64,000 nucleotides of DNA from Bdellovibrionales bacterium (GTDB taxonomy: Bacteria > Bdellovibrionota > UBA1018), in NCBI GenBank assembly GCA_018266355.1, contig JAFEAP010000015.1, forward strand, positions 58,983 to 122,982. The letters are read 5' to 3'. The notes beneath the pieces were generated by a model that saw only the letters and a program-made list of their open reading frames with translations, did no database searches and was not told the origin of the DNA. Numbering within the stretch: position 1 is the first letter of the stretch; each line of letters opens with the position of its first letter. A program made the position numbers and the translations under genes. This document shows, piece by piece, positions 50,790-60,035 of the stretch.

Positions 50790-51518
50790 TTAAATAGAAT
50801 AGAGGGAGTGCCCGGACCGGAGCGGGTGAAACACGAGCTCGAACGGATCGAACTGGAGCCAGATCGAGAGCCAAATCCAGCTCGCGCGCCCCCGGATGCG
50901 GTCGATCGGAATCGCCCCGATGAACCGGGAGTCGTCTGAAAAATCGCGATTGTCGCCCATGACGAAGATCTTTCCCTCGGGAACGGAGTAAGGACCGAAA
51001 CTTTCGGAAACGAAGTTGTTCCGATCGAGGAAGATCCAGTGGTCATGGCCGTCGAGCTTCTCGCGGAAGACCTGCATTTCGTTCTCGCCGAGCCGCGGAT
51101 CGCGAAGATCGGAAAAGATCCGTTTCGCCTCGGCTTCCGTCGCCGGCGCCGACGGCATGAGGACGTCGTTCACGTAGAGTTTGCGGTCGCGGACGCGAAC
51201 GGTGTCGCCGGGAAGACCGATCACGCGCTTGATGTAGTTGATCTCCGGATTGCGCGGGCTTTCGAAGACGACGATGTCGCCGCGCTCGGGTCCCGCGCGC
51301 TCGAAAAGGCGGATCGGCCTACCGAAATACTCCGAGAACGGGAGGTTGAACCGATAGGCGAACTTATTCACGAAGACGTGGTCGCCGATCAGGATCGTCG
51401 GGATCATCGAGCCGGAAGGGATCTTATAAGATTCGTAGAAACTCGAACGGACGAAGAAAACGAGAAGGAGGGCCGCGGCGATCGAAATCAGGTGATCGAG
51501 GACGGTCCGGAGTTTCAT
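50790..51518 (-). CDS. lepB: signal peptidase I (copy 1)
   Basis: 242 aa type I signal peptidase. TM helix at residues ~10-25. Catalytic Ser37 in KIPSGSMIPTILIGD, general-base Lys in YIKRVIGLPGDTV, and MGDNRDFSDDSRFIGAI. Box order and spacing are normal. Second in a tandem with copy 2 (18 nt between), same strand. Confidence 0.94.
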   Translation of the reverse strand: MKLRTVLDHLISIAAALLLVFFVRSSFYESYKIPSGSMIPTILIGDHVFVNKFAYRFNLPFSEYFGRPIRLFERAGPERGDIVVFESPRNPEINYIKRVIGLPGDTVRVRDRKLYVNDVLMPSAPATEAEAKRIFSDLRDPRLGENEMQVFREKLDGHDHWIFLDRNNFVSESFGPYSVPEGKIFVMGDNRDFSDDSRFIGAIPIDRIRGRASWIWLSIWLQFDPFELVFHPLRSGHSLYSI

Positions 51519-51536
51519 CGCCTCGGTTCGGGCCGG

Positions 51537-52346
51537 TTACTTCAAGACCGTGCCGATGCGCGCCGGTTTGAAAGAATTTTTGTCGGTGTCCTTCAAGTCG
51601 AACCACATCGAGAGCCAGATGACTTCGGCGCGGCCCGAGATGTTCTCGTACGGAACGAGACCCCAGAAGCGCGAGTCGTTCGAGAAGTCGCGGTTATCGC
51701 CCATGACGAAGAGGTGGCCTTCCGGGATCTTCACCGGATCGAAATTCATCGTGTAGTCGTTGTTTTGGTCGATGAGGATCTTGTGCTCGTGACCGCCCTC
51801 GATCTTTTCGCGGAAAAGCTTCATGTGCGTTTCGCCGTAGCGAGGATCGCCGATGTCCTTCAGCTGCGCGAGCTTCTCGTCGTTCGGCGCCTCGGTCTGC
51901 GGGAGCGGCTGGCCATTGATGTAGACGACCTTGTTCCGCACTTCGACGGTGTCGCCCGGAAGGCCGATCACGCGCTTGATGTAGTGGGTGTCGGGTTCCT
52001 TCGGATAGAGGAAGACGATGATATCGCCGTGCTTCGGCGGATCGCGATGGACGAGGGTGACCGGCGCGCCGAAAAGATCGGAGAACGGGAGTTTCAATCC
52101 GTAGGCGAACTTGTTCACGAAGATGAAGTCGCCGACGTAGAGGGTCGGGATCATCGAGCCCGACGGGATCTTGAACGGTTCGACGATCGCGGAGCGGATC
52201 GCGAAGACGATGAGGAGCGCGACGGCGAGCTGCCAAATCTGCTCGAACACGTAACGAAGTTTGGCGTTCGAGGATCCCGACTTCGCCGGTGCGGACGCGT
52301 AGGAATTCCCGTTCTTTTCGGTAACCGTCTCTTTCGACTCGCTCAT
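51537..52346 (-). CDS. lepB: signal peptidase I (copy 2)
   Basis: 269 aa. A Lys/Ser-rich cytoplasmic N-terminus (~30 residues) precedes the TM helix (QLAVALLIVFAIRSAI). Catalytic Ser64 in KIPSGSMIPTLYVGD, Lys in YIKRVIGLPGDTVEVRN, MGDNRDFSNDSRFWGLVP. Close paralog of copy 1. Both keep the catalytic residues, so both should be active. High secretion load is consistent with the many secreted proteins here. Confidence 0.95.
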   Translation of the reverse strand: MSESKETVTEKNGNSYASAPAKSGSSNAKLRYVFEQIWQLAVALLIVFAIRSAIVEPFKIPSGSMIPTLYVGDFIFVNKFAYGLKLPFSDLFGAPVTLVHRDPPKHGDIIVFLYPKEPDTHYIKRVIGLPGDTVEVRNKVVYINGQPLPQTEAPNDEKLAQLKDIGDPRYGETHMKLFREKIEGGHEHKILIDQNNDYTMNFDPVKIPEGHLFVMGDNRDFSNDSRFWGLVPYENISGRAEVIWLSMWFDLKDTDKNSFKPARIGTVLK

Positions 52347-52387
52347 GATTCGACTACCATAGCTAAGATAGGACCCGCAGGGAAGCC

Positions 52388-53464
52388 ATGAAGACGATCG
52401 ACCGCTATATCATCGCCCTTTTCCTGAAGAACATAGCGATCGCCGCGTTCGGATTAACGGCCATTTATCTCTTCCAACAAATCACCGGGATGGTCCTGGA
52501 AGAGACCTTTCCGATCCGCCAAGTCCTGATCTTCAATCTATTCCAGCTGCCGGCCGTCTTCGTCCAAATGTTGCCGCCGTCCGTCCTCATCGGAACCGTT
52601 TTGACGCTCTCCGGCTTAAATCGGACCAATGAACTCACCGCGGTATTTTCGCTCGGAATCGGGCTGAAACGCATCATGGCGCTCCTCCTCGTTTTCGTCT
52701 TCGCGATCTCGCTCGGAACGCTTTTTCTCCAGGACAGCGTCCTGCCGGGTCTCTTCAAGCGAAAGACGAACTACTACTGGCGCGAGATGAAAAAGCGCAC
52801 CGACTTCTACCTCGACGTGAAACAGAACCGAGTCTGGTATCGCTCGAAAAACCTGATTTATAACCTCAAAGCCTTCGACCTGAAGACGCAGCAGATCCTC
52901 GGGATGACGGTCTACTCCTTCGACGACCGCTTCAATCTCGTGCAAACTGTGGAATCCGATAAGGCGCTTTTCACTCCCCAGGGATGGAAGCTCCTCACCG
53001 GTACGGTGACCCAATTCGTGCCGAACGACCCCTTCCCGGTGAGCGAAAAATTCAACGAACTCCGTCTCCAAATCCCGGAGACGCCGAAGGACTTCCAGGA
53101 AATCGAGAAGGAGGTCGACGGCCTCCGATTGGGCGAACTGAAAAACTATATCGACCGCAATCAAAACGCCGGCCTCGATACGAAATCGTACCAGGTGAAA
53201 TTCCACTCGCGCTTCAGCTTGAGCTTCATCCCTCTCGTGATGTGCATGATCGGGATTCCGTTCTCCGTGCGCGGACGCCGAGAAGGGGGCCTCGCGAAGG
53301 ACCTCGCGATGTGCCTCGCGATCACCTTCTTTTATTGGCTCTTCTACTCGATCGGCCTTTCTCTCGGGTCGAACGGCGCGGTGCCCCCCGTCATGGCGGC
53401 GTGGGGTCCGACCCTCATTTTCATGGCTTTCGCGCTCGTCCTCGTCGCGCGGCAGGAAAAGTAA
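52388..53464 (+). CDS. LptF/LptG-family LPS export permease
   Basis: 358 aa inner-membrane permease moving lipopolysaccharide with LptB. Family-typical start (KTIDRYIIALFLKNIAIAAFGLTAIYLFQQI), three N-terminal TM helices, a periplasmic beta-jellyroll (RVWYRSKNLIYNLKAFD) and three C-terminal helices with PFSVRGRREGGLAKDLAMCLAI. Only one such gene is present; I cannot say F or G with certainty, though length and start favour LptG. Followed by def. Confidence 0.88.
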   Translation: MKTIDRYIIALFLKNIAIAAFGLTAIYLFQQITGMVLEETFPIRQVLIFNLFQLPAVFVQMLPPSVLIGTVLTLSGLNRTNELTAVFSLGIGLKRIMALLLVFVFAISLGTLFLQDSVLPGLFKRKTNYYWREMKKRTDFYLDVKQNRVWYRSKNLIYNLKAFDLKTQQILGMTVYSFDDRFNLVQTVESDKALFTPQGWKLLTGTVTQFVPNDPFPVSEKFNELRLQIPETPKDFQEIEKEVDGLRLGELKNYIDRNQNAGLDTKSYQVKFHSRFSLSFIPLVMCMIGIPFSVRGRREGGLAKDLAMCLAITFFYWLFYSIGLSLGSNGAVPPVMAAWGPTLIFMAFALVLVARQEK

Positions 53465-53488
53465 GCGGAAATCGGTTAAACTCGGGCC

Positions 53489-54124
53489 ATGTCGAAGCTG
53501 AAGATTTACGCCTTTCCCGACGTGGTTTTGACGAAGAAAGCGGCCCCGATCGCGCGCGTGGAAAAGTCCTACTTCAAGCTCGCCGACGACATGTTCGAGA
53601 CGATGTACGACGCCCCGGGAATCGGGCTCGCGGCGAACCAAGTCGGGATCCTCGAACGCATCCTCGTCCTCGACGTCGACTACGACTACGAGGAACTCGA
53701 GGGCGAGTTCCCGAAACCAGGGGAAGTTCCGAAGAACGCGGAGGTCTTCGGGCGTTCGATCGTAACGAACCGGAAACCGATCATCATCATCAATCCGGAG
53801 ATCATCCGGAAAGAAGGCAAAATTAAGACGTCCGAGGGCTGCCTTTCGGTCCCGGAATACACCGCCGAAGTGGAACGGGCGAAGAAGATCACCCTCCAAT
53901 ACCAGAACATCGACGGGCTCACGAAGACGCTCGACGCCGAGGAACTTCTCGCCGTCGCGATCCAACACGAGATGGATCACCTCGAAGGCCGGCTCTTCAT
54001 CGACCGGCTGAGCCCGCTGAAAAAAGAAATGGCCCAGAAAAAACTGCGCAAGGAGCGCGCCGAGCGCGAGTCCTTCGGGCACGACCTGATGAACCCGCGC
54101 GACGCGAAGAAGCGGGGGTTTTGA
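53489..54124 (+). CDS. def: peptide deformylase
   Basis: 211 aa, removes the formyl group from new polypeptides. Motif 1 PGIGLAANQVG, motif 2 EGCLSVPEYTAEVERAK with metal Cys, motif 3 QHEMDHLEGRLF with two His and catalytic Glu. An insert of ~15 residues (residues ~65-85, DYDYEELEGEFPKPG) and a basic C-terminal tail make it longer than E. coli Def. Next to fmt, its usual partner. Confidence 0.94.
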   Translation: MSKLKIYAFPDVVLTKKAAPIARVEKSYFKLADDMFETMYDAPGIGLAANQVGILERILVLDVDYDYEELEGEFPKPGEVPKNAEVFGRSIVTNRKPIIIINPEIIRKEGKIKTSEGCLSVPEYTAEVERAKKITLQYQNIDGLTKTLDAEELLAVAIQHEMDHLEGRLFIDRLSPLKKEMAQKKLRKERAERESFGHDLMNPRDAKKRGF

Positions 54125-54126
54125 TC

Positions 54127-55137
54127 GTGAGCCGTCCAGCGACCGAGACGGCCGCCACCGTGCAGGACGCCTCCTCACCGAGGCTCCGCATCGTATTCAT
54201 GGGTACGCCGACGTTCAGCGTGCCCGCGTTAGAAAAAATCCACTCGGCCCATGAGATCGTCGCGGTCTATACCCAGCCGGATCGTCCGGTCGGCCGCGGC
54301 CTCGAAGTCCGGCAGTCGCCGGTGAAAGAAAAGGCGCTCTCGTTCGGGCTGCCGGTCTACCAGCCCGAGAAACTCTCGCTTCCCGGCGAATACGAGAAAC
54401 TCGCCGAACTGAAGCCCGACGTGATCGTCGTCGTCGCCTACGGACAGATCCTGCGCCAGAACGTCCTCGATCTGCCGCGGATCGCGTGCGTGAATATCCA
54501 CTCGTCGCTCTTGCCGCGCTGGCGCGGAGCCGCGCCGATCCACCACGCGATGCTCGCGGGCGATACGGTGACCGGCGTGACGACGATGAAGATGGTGCGC
54601 GAGCTCGACGCGGGAGATATCTACGAACAGGTCGAGACGAAGATCGGCGAGCGCGAGTTCGTCGGCGTCCTTCACGACCGGCTCGCCGTTCTCGGCGGCG
54701 ACCTGATCCTTTCGACGATCGAGGGTCTCGCCTCGGGTCGGATCGAAGGCCGCGCGCAAGATCCGACGAAAGTGACCTATGCGACGAAGCTCACGAAGGA
54801 AATGGAAGCGCTCGATCCGAAGCTCGCCGCGGCCGAACTCGACCGACGGGTGCGCGCGCTGAATCCGTGGCCGGGCACGAGCCTCTTTCTCGCGACCGCC
54901 GAAGGAAAACCCGAGGAACGGATCAAAGTGCGTCAAACCGTTCCCCACCCGACGCTCGCCGCGACCGCCGGATACCTCCAGGAACGCGCGGGCACGCTCG
55001 TTCTCGGAACGGCGCAGGGCGCCCTCGAAATCCAACGTTTGCAGCCCGAGGGAAAGAAAGAAATGGACTCCTCCTCCTTCTTGAACGGCCTAAAGGGGCG
55101 TGGAATCCGGCTTCCTCTTCCGGTACGCTCGGGCTGA
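54127..55137 (+). CDS. fmt: methionyl-tRNA formyltransferase
   Basis: 336 aa from the GTG at 54127 (GGGGG 8 nt upstream). A TTG at 54121 overlapping the def stop is an alternative. VFMGTPTFSVPALEKI, YTQPDRPVGRGLEVRQSPVKEKAL, VVVAYGQILRQNVLDLP, NIHSSLLPRWRGAAPIHHAMLAGD and TTMKMVRELDAGD are the formyl-folate enzyme motifs. Formylates initiator Met-tRNA. Stop shares a base with rpe start. Confidence 0.94.
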   Translation: MSRPATETAATVQDASSPRLRIVFMGTPTFSVPALEKIHSAHEIVAVYTQPDRPVGRGLEVRQSPVKEKALSFGLPVYQPEKLSLPGEYEKLAELKPDVIVVVAYGQILRQNVLDLPRIACVNIHSSLLPRWRGAAPIHHAMLAGDTVTGVTTMKMVRELDAGDIYEQVETKIGEREFVGVLHDRLAVLGGDLILSTIEGLASGRIEGRAQDPTKVTYATKLTKEMEALDPKLAAAELDRRVRALNPWPGTSLFLATAEGKPEERIKVRQTVPHPTLAATAGYLQERAGTLVLGTAQGALEIQRLQPEGKKEMDSSSFLNGLKGRGIRLPLPVRSG

Positions 55138-55868
55138 TGAAGAAAAAAACTTCCGGTTCGTCGTCGTCGCCTCTTTCGCGATGGAAACGCCTCGAAGCGC
55201 TCGCTTTCGAATCCGGCGTGATCGCCCCTTCGATCCTCTCCGCGGATTTCGCGGCGCTCGGCGCCGAGATGAAGTCAGTCGAGAAGGCGGGCGCCGAATG
55301 GTTCCACGTCGACGTGATGGACGGGCACTTCGTTCCGAATCTCACCATCGGGCCGGTCGTCGTGAAGGGCCTTCGCGCGAAGACGAAGGCGTTCCTCGAC
55401 TGCCACCTGATGGTTTCGCGGCCCGAGGACTGGGTCGACGCGTTCGCCGACGCGGGCGCGAACGTGATCACGGTGCACGCCGAAGCCTCGAACCACCTCG
55501 ATCGCCTTCTCACGCGGATCCGCGAGCGCGGATGCCTCGCCGGCGTTTCGTTGAATCCGGCGACGCCGGTCGGTGCGATCGAAGACGTCCTCCACCTCGT
55601 CGATCTCGTGCTCGTCATGAGCGTGAACCCGGGGTTCGGGGGCCAGAAGTTCATTCCCGGCGCGCTGAAAAAGATCTCGCGCCTTACCGAGCTTCGGCGC
55701 TCGAACCGTTTCCTGATCCAAGTCGACGGCGGGATCCACTCCGGTACGGCGACCGCCGTTCGCGAGGCGGGCGCGGACTGCTTCGTCGCCGGCTCGGCGA
55801 TCTTCGACGCGAAGAACCGGGTCGCGGCCTACCGTAAACTCGCGGCCGCGATCGAAGCCGGGAACTGA
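55137..55868 (+). CDS. rpe: ribulose-phosphate 3-epimerase
   Basis: 243 aa TIM-barrel of the pentose-phosphate pathway. IAPSILSADFAALGAEM, WFHVDVMDGHFVPNLTIGP (catalytic Asp and metal His), CHLMVSRPEDW, SLNPATPVGAIEDVL, VLVMSVNPGFGGQKFI and VDGGIHSGTATAVREAGAD are diagnostic. An ~25-residue Lys/Ser-rich extension precedes the core; the ATG overlaps the fmt stop by one base. Confidence 0.95.
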   Translation: MKKKTSGSSSSPLSRWKRLEALAFESGVIAPSILSADFAALGAEMKSVEKAGAEWFHVDVMDGHFVPNLTIGPVVVKGLRAKTKAFLDCHLMVSRPEDWVDAFADAGANVITVHAEASNHLDRLLTRIRERGCLAGVSLNPATPVGAIEDVLHLVDLVLVMSVNPGFGGQKFIPGALKKISRLTELRRSNRFLIQVDGGIHSGTATAVREAGADCFVAGSAIFDAKNRVAAYRKLAAAIEAGN

Positions 55869-55879
55869 GGAGACTCGCG

Positions 55880-57403
55880 ATGGCGACGAAACCGTTCCGG
55901 CTCGGCCAGGACAAAATCACCCTCGAAGCCGTCCGCGAAATCGCGCGGTTCGGCCGGAAAGTCGTGCTCACCCCGACGGCGAAGAAAAAAATCGAGCGCG
56001 CCTACCGCTACCTTCGTTCCCGGACGGAAGCCGGCGAAACCATTTACGGCGTGAACACGGGATTCGGATTGCTCTCGTCGGTGCGGATTCCCGAACACGA
56101 TCTCGAGGAGCTGCAGTATAATCTCCTCCGCTCGCATTCCGTCGGCACCGGCGCTCCGATCTCCGTCGCCCAGTCTCGCGCGATGCTCTTCCTCCGCGCC
56201 GCGAACCTTTCGATCGGCCATAGCGGCGTGCGCGTCGCTCTCGTCGAGCAGATCCTGAAATGCCTGAACGCGGGCGTGACGCCGTGGATTCCCGAACAGG
56301 GCTCCGTCGGCGCGAGCGGCGATCTCGCTCCGCTTTCCCACCTTTCCCTGGTCCTCATCGGCGAGGGCCGGGCGTATTACCGGGGAAAACTCATGCCGGG
56401 CTCGCGCGCGCTCAAGGCCGCGCGTCTGAAGCCGATTCGCCTCGGACCGAAGGAGGGCCTCGCCCTCATCAACGGGACCCAGTTCATGACCGCGATCGGA
56501 ACACTCGCCCTCCTCGACGCCGAATACGTTTGCGACGTCGCCGATTTCGCGGGCGCGATGACCGTCGAAGCCTTGAAGGGTACGACCTCGGCCTTCGACG
56601 CCGATATCCAGCGCGTGCGTCCGCATCCGGGCCAGGCGATCGTCGCGAAGCGCCTGCGCGCGATCCTGCGACCGGCCGGAAAGGAATCCGAGATCACCCA
56701 CAGTCACGAGGACTGCGGGAAGGTCCAAGACCCGTATTCCCTCCGTTGCATGCCCCAGGTTCACGGCGCCTCCCGGGACACGCTTCGCTTCGTTCGCGAA
56801 GTGCTCGAGCGCGAAGTGAACGCCGTCACCGATAACCCCCTCGTTTTTCCCTCGGGTGGAAAAGTCCTTTCGGGCGGAAACTTCCATGGGCAGATCGTCT
56901 CGATCGCCATGGACGCGCTTTCGATCGCGATGGCCGAGATCGCGTCGATCTCCGAGCAGCGGATCGAAAAGCTCGTGAACCCGGCGATGTCCGGGCTTCC
57001 CGCGTTCCTCGTCCAGGAAGGCGGAGTCAATTCCGGCTTCATGATCGTCCAGGTCGCGGCGGCGAGTATCGTCTCGGAAAACAAGACGCTCGCGCATCCC
57101 GCGTCCGTCGATTCGATCCCGACGTCCGCCGACAAGGAAGACCACGTTTCCATGGGCGCTTGGGCCGCGCGGAAAGCGACCCGCATCCTCGAAAACTCCC
57201 GGCGCGTGATCGCGATGGAACTCCTCGCGGCCTCGACCGGCCTCGAGTTTCACCGCCCCCTGAAATCTTCGCCGAAGATCGAAGCGACGATCCGGGCGCT
57301 CCGGCGCCGGGTGAAGCCGATCAAAAAGGACCGGACTTTCCACCTCGATATGGGCGCGATCGAGACGATGCTCATCGAACGCGAAATCGACGCCGAGATT
57401 TAA
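55880..57403 (+). CDS. hutH: histidine ammonia-lyase
   Basis: 507 aa, deaminates histidine to urocanate (first step of histidine use). MIO cofactor formed from A145-S146-G147 in GSVGASGDLAPLSH. YGVNTGFG (residues 56-63), NGTQFMTAIG, QDPYSLRCMPQVHG and the C-terminal conserved stretches agree. GAGGAG precedes the ATG, 11 nt after rpe. Separated from hutU-hutI by a 3-kb block on the other strand. Confidence 0.96.
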   Translation: MATKPFRLGQDKITLEAVREIARFGRKVVLTPTAKKKIERAYRYLRSRTEAGETIYGVNTGFGLLSSVRIPEHDLEELQYNLLRSHSVGTGAPISVAQSRAMLFLRAANLSIGHSGVRVALVEQILKCLNAGVTPWIPEQGSVGASGDLAPLSHLSLVLIGEGRAYYRGKLMPGSRALKAARLKPIRLGPKEGLALINGTQFMTAIGTLALLDAEYVCDVADFAGAMTVEALKGTTSAFDADIQRVRPHPGQAIVAKRLRAILRPAGKESEITHSHEDCGKVQDPYSLRCMPQVHGASRDTLRFVREVLEREVNAVTDNPLVFPSGGKVLSGGNFHGQIVSIAMDALSIAMAEIASISEQRIEKLVNPAMSGLPAFLVQEGGVNSGFMIVQVAAASIVSENKTLAHPASVDSIPTSADKEDHVSMGAWAARKATRILENSRRVIAMELLAASTGLEFHRPLKSSPKIEATIRALRRRVKPIKKDRTFHLDMGAIETMLIEREIDAEI

Positions 57404-57409
57404 CGGGTT

Positions 57410-57958
57410 TTACTGAACCGGTTTGCAATCCATCGCGTCCGCGAGAATCGCGTCGGTGCATTCCCGCGTGTACGCGAAGAGTAGGCCGCGCGTGCAGGAG
57501 GAATAGATCTTCTTCACGGCCTCCTTCTGGTCTTTTCCCGTCGATTCGAACATACGGTGTTCGATCGAGCCGTCGCGCCACTGCGTCGTGTACGGAAGGC
57601 GGCAATAGGTCACGCCCCGGTAGTCGGTCATGTGACCCGTGTTTTCGGCGCGCGTGCAATTGAAGAACTGATTCGTCACGGCGACGGAGCAGTCGACTTC
57701 GTAGGAGCTATTGATACACTGCTGGGCGATTTTCTGCTTCACGGCCGAGCGGCCTTCGCCCAGGGCGGTGAAGAACTCCTGATCGGCGGCGCCGTTCCGG
57801 TAGTGAACGGTGTAGTCGAGCCTGCAGAACCAATACCCGTCGTCGGGAAGGTTCTTTTGCGCTTCGAGGAAAGGGCCGGCCGGACGATCGTCCGAGCCGC
57901 AACCCGAGAAAAGCGTTAGCAGAGCCAAACCCGCGAGAATCTTCACCATGACCTTCAT
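57410..57958 (-). CDS. Cys-rich lipoprotein of two ~70-residue modules (paralog 1)
   Basis: 182 aa from ATG 57958. Lipobox LFSGC. Two repeats, each with [W/Y].CRL.Y..., a G.G....AVK..I...C....Y...C pattern and closing Cys, giving four Cys per module. Same architecture as 59079-59627, so these are paralogs. Periplasmic and probably disulfide-bonded. Function unknown. Confidence 0.75.
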   Translation of the reverse strand: MKVMVKILAGLALLTLFSGCGSDDRPAGPFLEAQKNLPDDGYWFCRLDYTVHYRNGAADQEFFTALGEGRSAVKQKIAQQCINSSYEVDCSVAVTNQFFNCTRAENTGHMTDYRGVTYCRLPYTTQWRDGSIEHRMFESTGKDQKEAVKKIYSSCTRGLLFAYTRECTDAILADAMDCKPVQ

Positions 57959-58006
57959 GGCTCGGTTTCTAACGACGGCCCAGCCGCCTGTCAACCCGCG
58001 AGCGGT

Positions 58007-58606
58007 TTAGAGCTTACGGGTCGAAACCGGTTCGAGCGTGATCACGAACTTCTCGGCCGTCGACCCTTGAAGGCGGAAAGTCGTCGGGCCGACGAGCGAG
58101 ATCGTGTGCAACTTCGTCAAGGTCCCGATCGTGTTCCGAAGGATCGCGCGCACGCCGAGACCGTCCGTCTTGTCGTTCGACGTTTGGTTCGTGAGCGAGG
58201 CGCCGTCCTGGATCATCTTCGTCAGGGTGTCGAGGAGGTTCGGCTTTCCGAGGAGTTGGAACTCGGTCGGGCGATAGAGGATCTCTTGGATCGCTTCCTC
58301 GCTCGTCACGATATAGTTCTTCGTCGAAACGCAGCGCTTCGAATCGGCGTCGCTCCAAAGGCTGAGGAGGTCCTCCTTACCCGCGCTGACGAGACAATCC
58401 GAATTCTTCGCCTGATCGAGGACGGTGGCCTCGTCGTCGTACTGGATGAACGCGCGGGTCTTCACGAGTTTTTTCGTGTTACCGGCGCCGTCGTAGTAGC
58501 GACCGGTGACCTTGAGCTTCGTCTCGACGAGGTCCGCATGCGCGAGCCCCGTGGAAAGGACGAGGGAGCCGAGAACGGAGAGAAGGACGTTGCGGGCGGA
58601 AATCAT
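58007..58606 (-). CDS. secreted protein, unknown function
   Basis: 199 aa with a signal peptide (SVLGSLVLSTGLAHA-D). Mature part VETKLKVTGRYYDGAGNTKKLVKTRAF suggests a beta-sandwich; two Cys (SDCLVS, KRCVST). No domain recognised. Part of a five-gene minus-strand run. Confidence 0.72.
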   Translation of the reverse strand: MISARNVLLSVLGSLVLSTGLAHADLVETKLKVTGRYYDGAGNTKKLVKTRAFIQYDDEATVLDQAKNSDCLVSAGKEDLLSLWSDADSKRCVSTKNYIVTSEEAIQEILYRPTEFQLLGKPNLLDTLTKMIQDGASLTNQTSNDKTDGLGVRAILRNTIGTLTKLHTISLVGPTTFRLQGSTAEKFVITLEPVSTRKL

Positions 58607-58633
58607 GGGAAGATCCTTTCAGAACCGAGTGCG

Positions 58634-59032
58634 TTAACGTTGGCAGGAGAACACGTAGAAGAGCGGGCCGGTTCCGTCCGAATCGCAATCGTATGCGATC
58701 GTGAGAAGTCCGTTCCGGCCGCTCGCCATCGACTTGTTCAGCATGATCTGGGCGTGGTCGCAGCCGGTTCCGGAACCCGGGCTATCGACGCGCGCGAGGT
58801 AACGGAGCGAGCCGGCGTTCTGGGGTCGCGGGCGATACTTCGGATCGAGGGTACCGGAAACTCGGATATCCCGGATGCCGACGAGACGGATGGTCCGGCT
58901 CGAAAGCACGGCGGTGAAGTGATCGCCGAAATCCGGGTAGCTCTTCGCGGTCCGATAACATTTGAACGAGTCGGCGGCGAACGAAGAGACGGACATCAGG
59001 GAAACCAAGGACAGCAAGACCAGCTTTTTCAT
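58634..59032 (-). CDS. small secreted protein, unknown function
   Basis: 132 aa with a signal peptide (LSLVSLMSVSSFAA-D). Mature part has four Cys (FKCYR, GCDHA, YDCDS, FSCQR), probably two disulfides. No domain recognised. Starts 46 nt after the stop of the next upstream gene. Confidence 0.7.
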   Translation of the reverse strand: MKKLVLLSLVSLMSVSSFAADSFKCYRTAKSYPDFGDHFTAVLSSRTIRLVGIRDIRVSGTLDPKYRPRPQNAGSLRYLARVDSPGSGTGCDHAQIMLNKSMASGRNGLLTIAYDCDSDGTGPLFYVFSCQR

Positions 59033-59078
59033 TTTTATTCCTCTCGCAGTCGGAAATGAACGGACGGGAAACGGTAAG

Positions 59079-59627
59079 CTATTCGACGGTCGCGCAACTC
59101 GCGGCGCCGTTGAAGATCGCGCGCGAGCACTCGTCCGAGTAGGCGCTCTTTTGGCAGGAATCGAAGATCTGTTTCATGGCGGCGGCTTGGTTCGAGCCCG
59201 AGAAACGGATGTTGGCCGATTCCATGTACCCATACCGGTTCTTCACCTGGAACGGGAGATTGCACATCACGTAGTACGGATACTCGCTCAGGCCGCCCGT
59301 GTTTTGGGCGCGGGCGCACTGGAATTCCTTCCGAGCGACGACCGCCGAGCATTCGTCGGAATAGACGCTGCGAAGGCAGGCCTCGGCGATCTGCGATTTC
59401 ACGTTCGCGCGCCCCTCGCCCGCGATGAGGAACCCGTTCGACTCCGAGTAGCCGTATCGATTCCGGTATTGGTAATCGAGGCGACACATCCAGTAACCCG
59501 AGTCCGGCAGGACGGATTGGGCTTGGCTGAGCGTCTGGGGAACGGCCGGAGCGGCAGAAGAATCTCCTTTACCGCAACCGGAAAGGGCGACGAGGCCGAC
59601 GAAAAAAAACGCTGAAAGGTTTTTCAT
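59079..59627 (-). CDS. Cys-rich lipoprotein of two ~70-residue modules (paralog 2)
   Basis: 182 aa, lipobox LVALSGC. Two modules, each beginning YWMCRLDY or YVMCNLPF, then RYGY.ES, G....A.MK.QI...C.KSAYSDEC and a closing Cys. Aligns through its length with 57410-57958. The two copies flank two unrelated secreted-protein genes, so duplication was not a simple tandem event. Confidence 0.77.
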   Translation of the reverse strand: MKNLSAFFFVGLVALSGCGKGDSSAAPAVPQTLSQAQSVLPDSGYWMCRLDYQYRNRYGYSESNGFLIAGEGRANVKSQIAEACLRSVYSDECSAVVARKEFQCARAQNTGGLSEYPYYVMCNLPFQVKNRYGYMESANIRFSGSNQAAAMKQIFDSCQKSAYSDECSRAIFNGAASCATVE

Positions 59628-59654
59628 GGGGTCATTTCCTTTTTTCTGGTCGAA

Positions 59655-60035
59655 CTAAAGCGTGATCGTTTCCACTTTTCCGCAGGTCGCGCGGACCGTT
59701 TCCGGTCCGTGGCGTCCCTTGATCGTGAACGTCGCGGCGAAGCTTCCGTCGGAATCCGTCGCGCCCCGGCGGAGCGAGATGCCGCGACCGGAAAATTCCC
59801 CGCCGGAACCGACGCGGCGGACTTTCGCGTCGCCCGCGACGCTCGCGTTCCCGTGCGATTTACGGAGGACGAGCACCTGACTCACGTCGCGACCCATATC
59901 GACGACGCGGAAGCGGTACCCGGCCTCGGCGTTACCCTGGTCGCATTCGTACTCGGTCGATTTTCCGTCCGCCGTCGCGACAGTGACCGCGCCGATGGTG
60001 AGCATGAGAGCCGCTCGAATGAGTTTCGAAATCAT
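59655..60035 (-). CDS. small secreted protein, unknown function
   Basis: 126 aa with a signal peptide (ALMLTIGAVTVATA-D). Mature part YECDQGNAEAGYRFRVVDM and ATFTIKGRHGPETVRATC is beta-rich with two Cys near its ends. First gene of the five-gene block. No domain recognised. Confidence 0.7.
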   Translation of the reverse strand: MISKLIRAALMLTIGAVTVATADGKSTEYECDQGNAEAGYRFRVVDMGRDVSQVLVLRKSHGNASVAGDAKVRRVGSGGEFSGRGISLRRGATDSDGSFAATFTIKGRHGPETVRATCGKVETITL

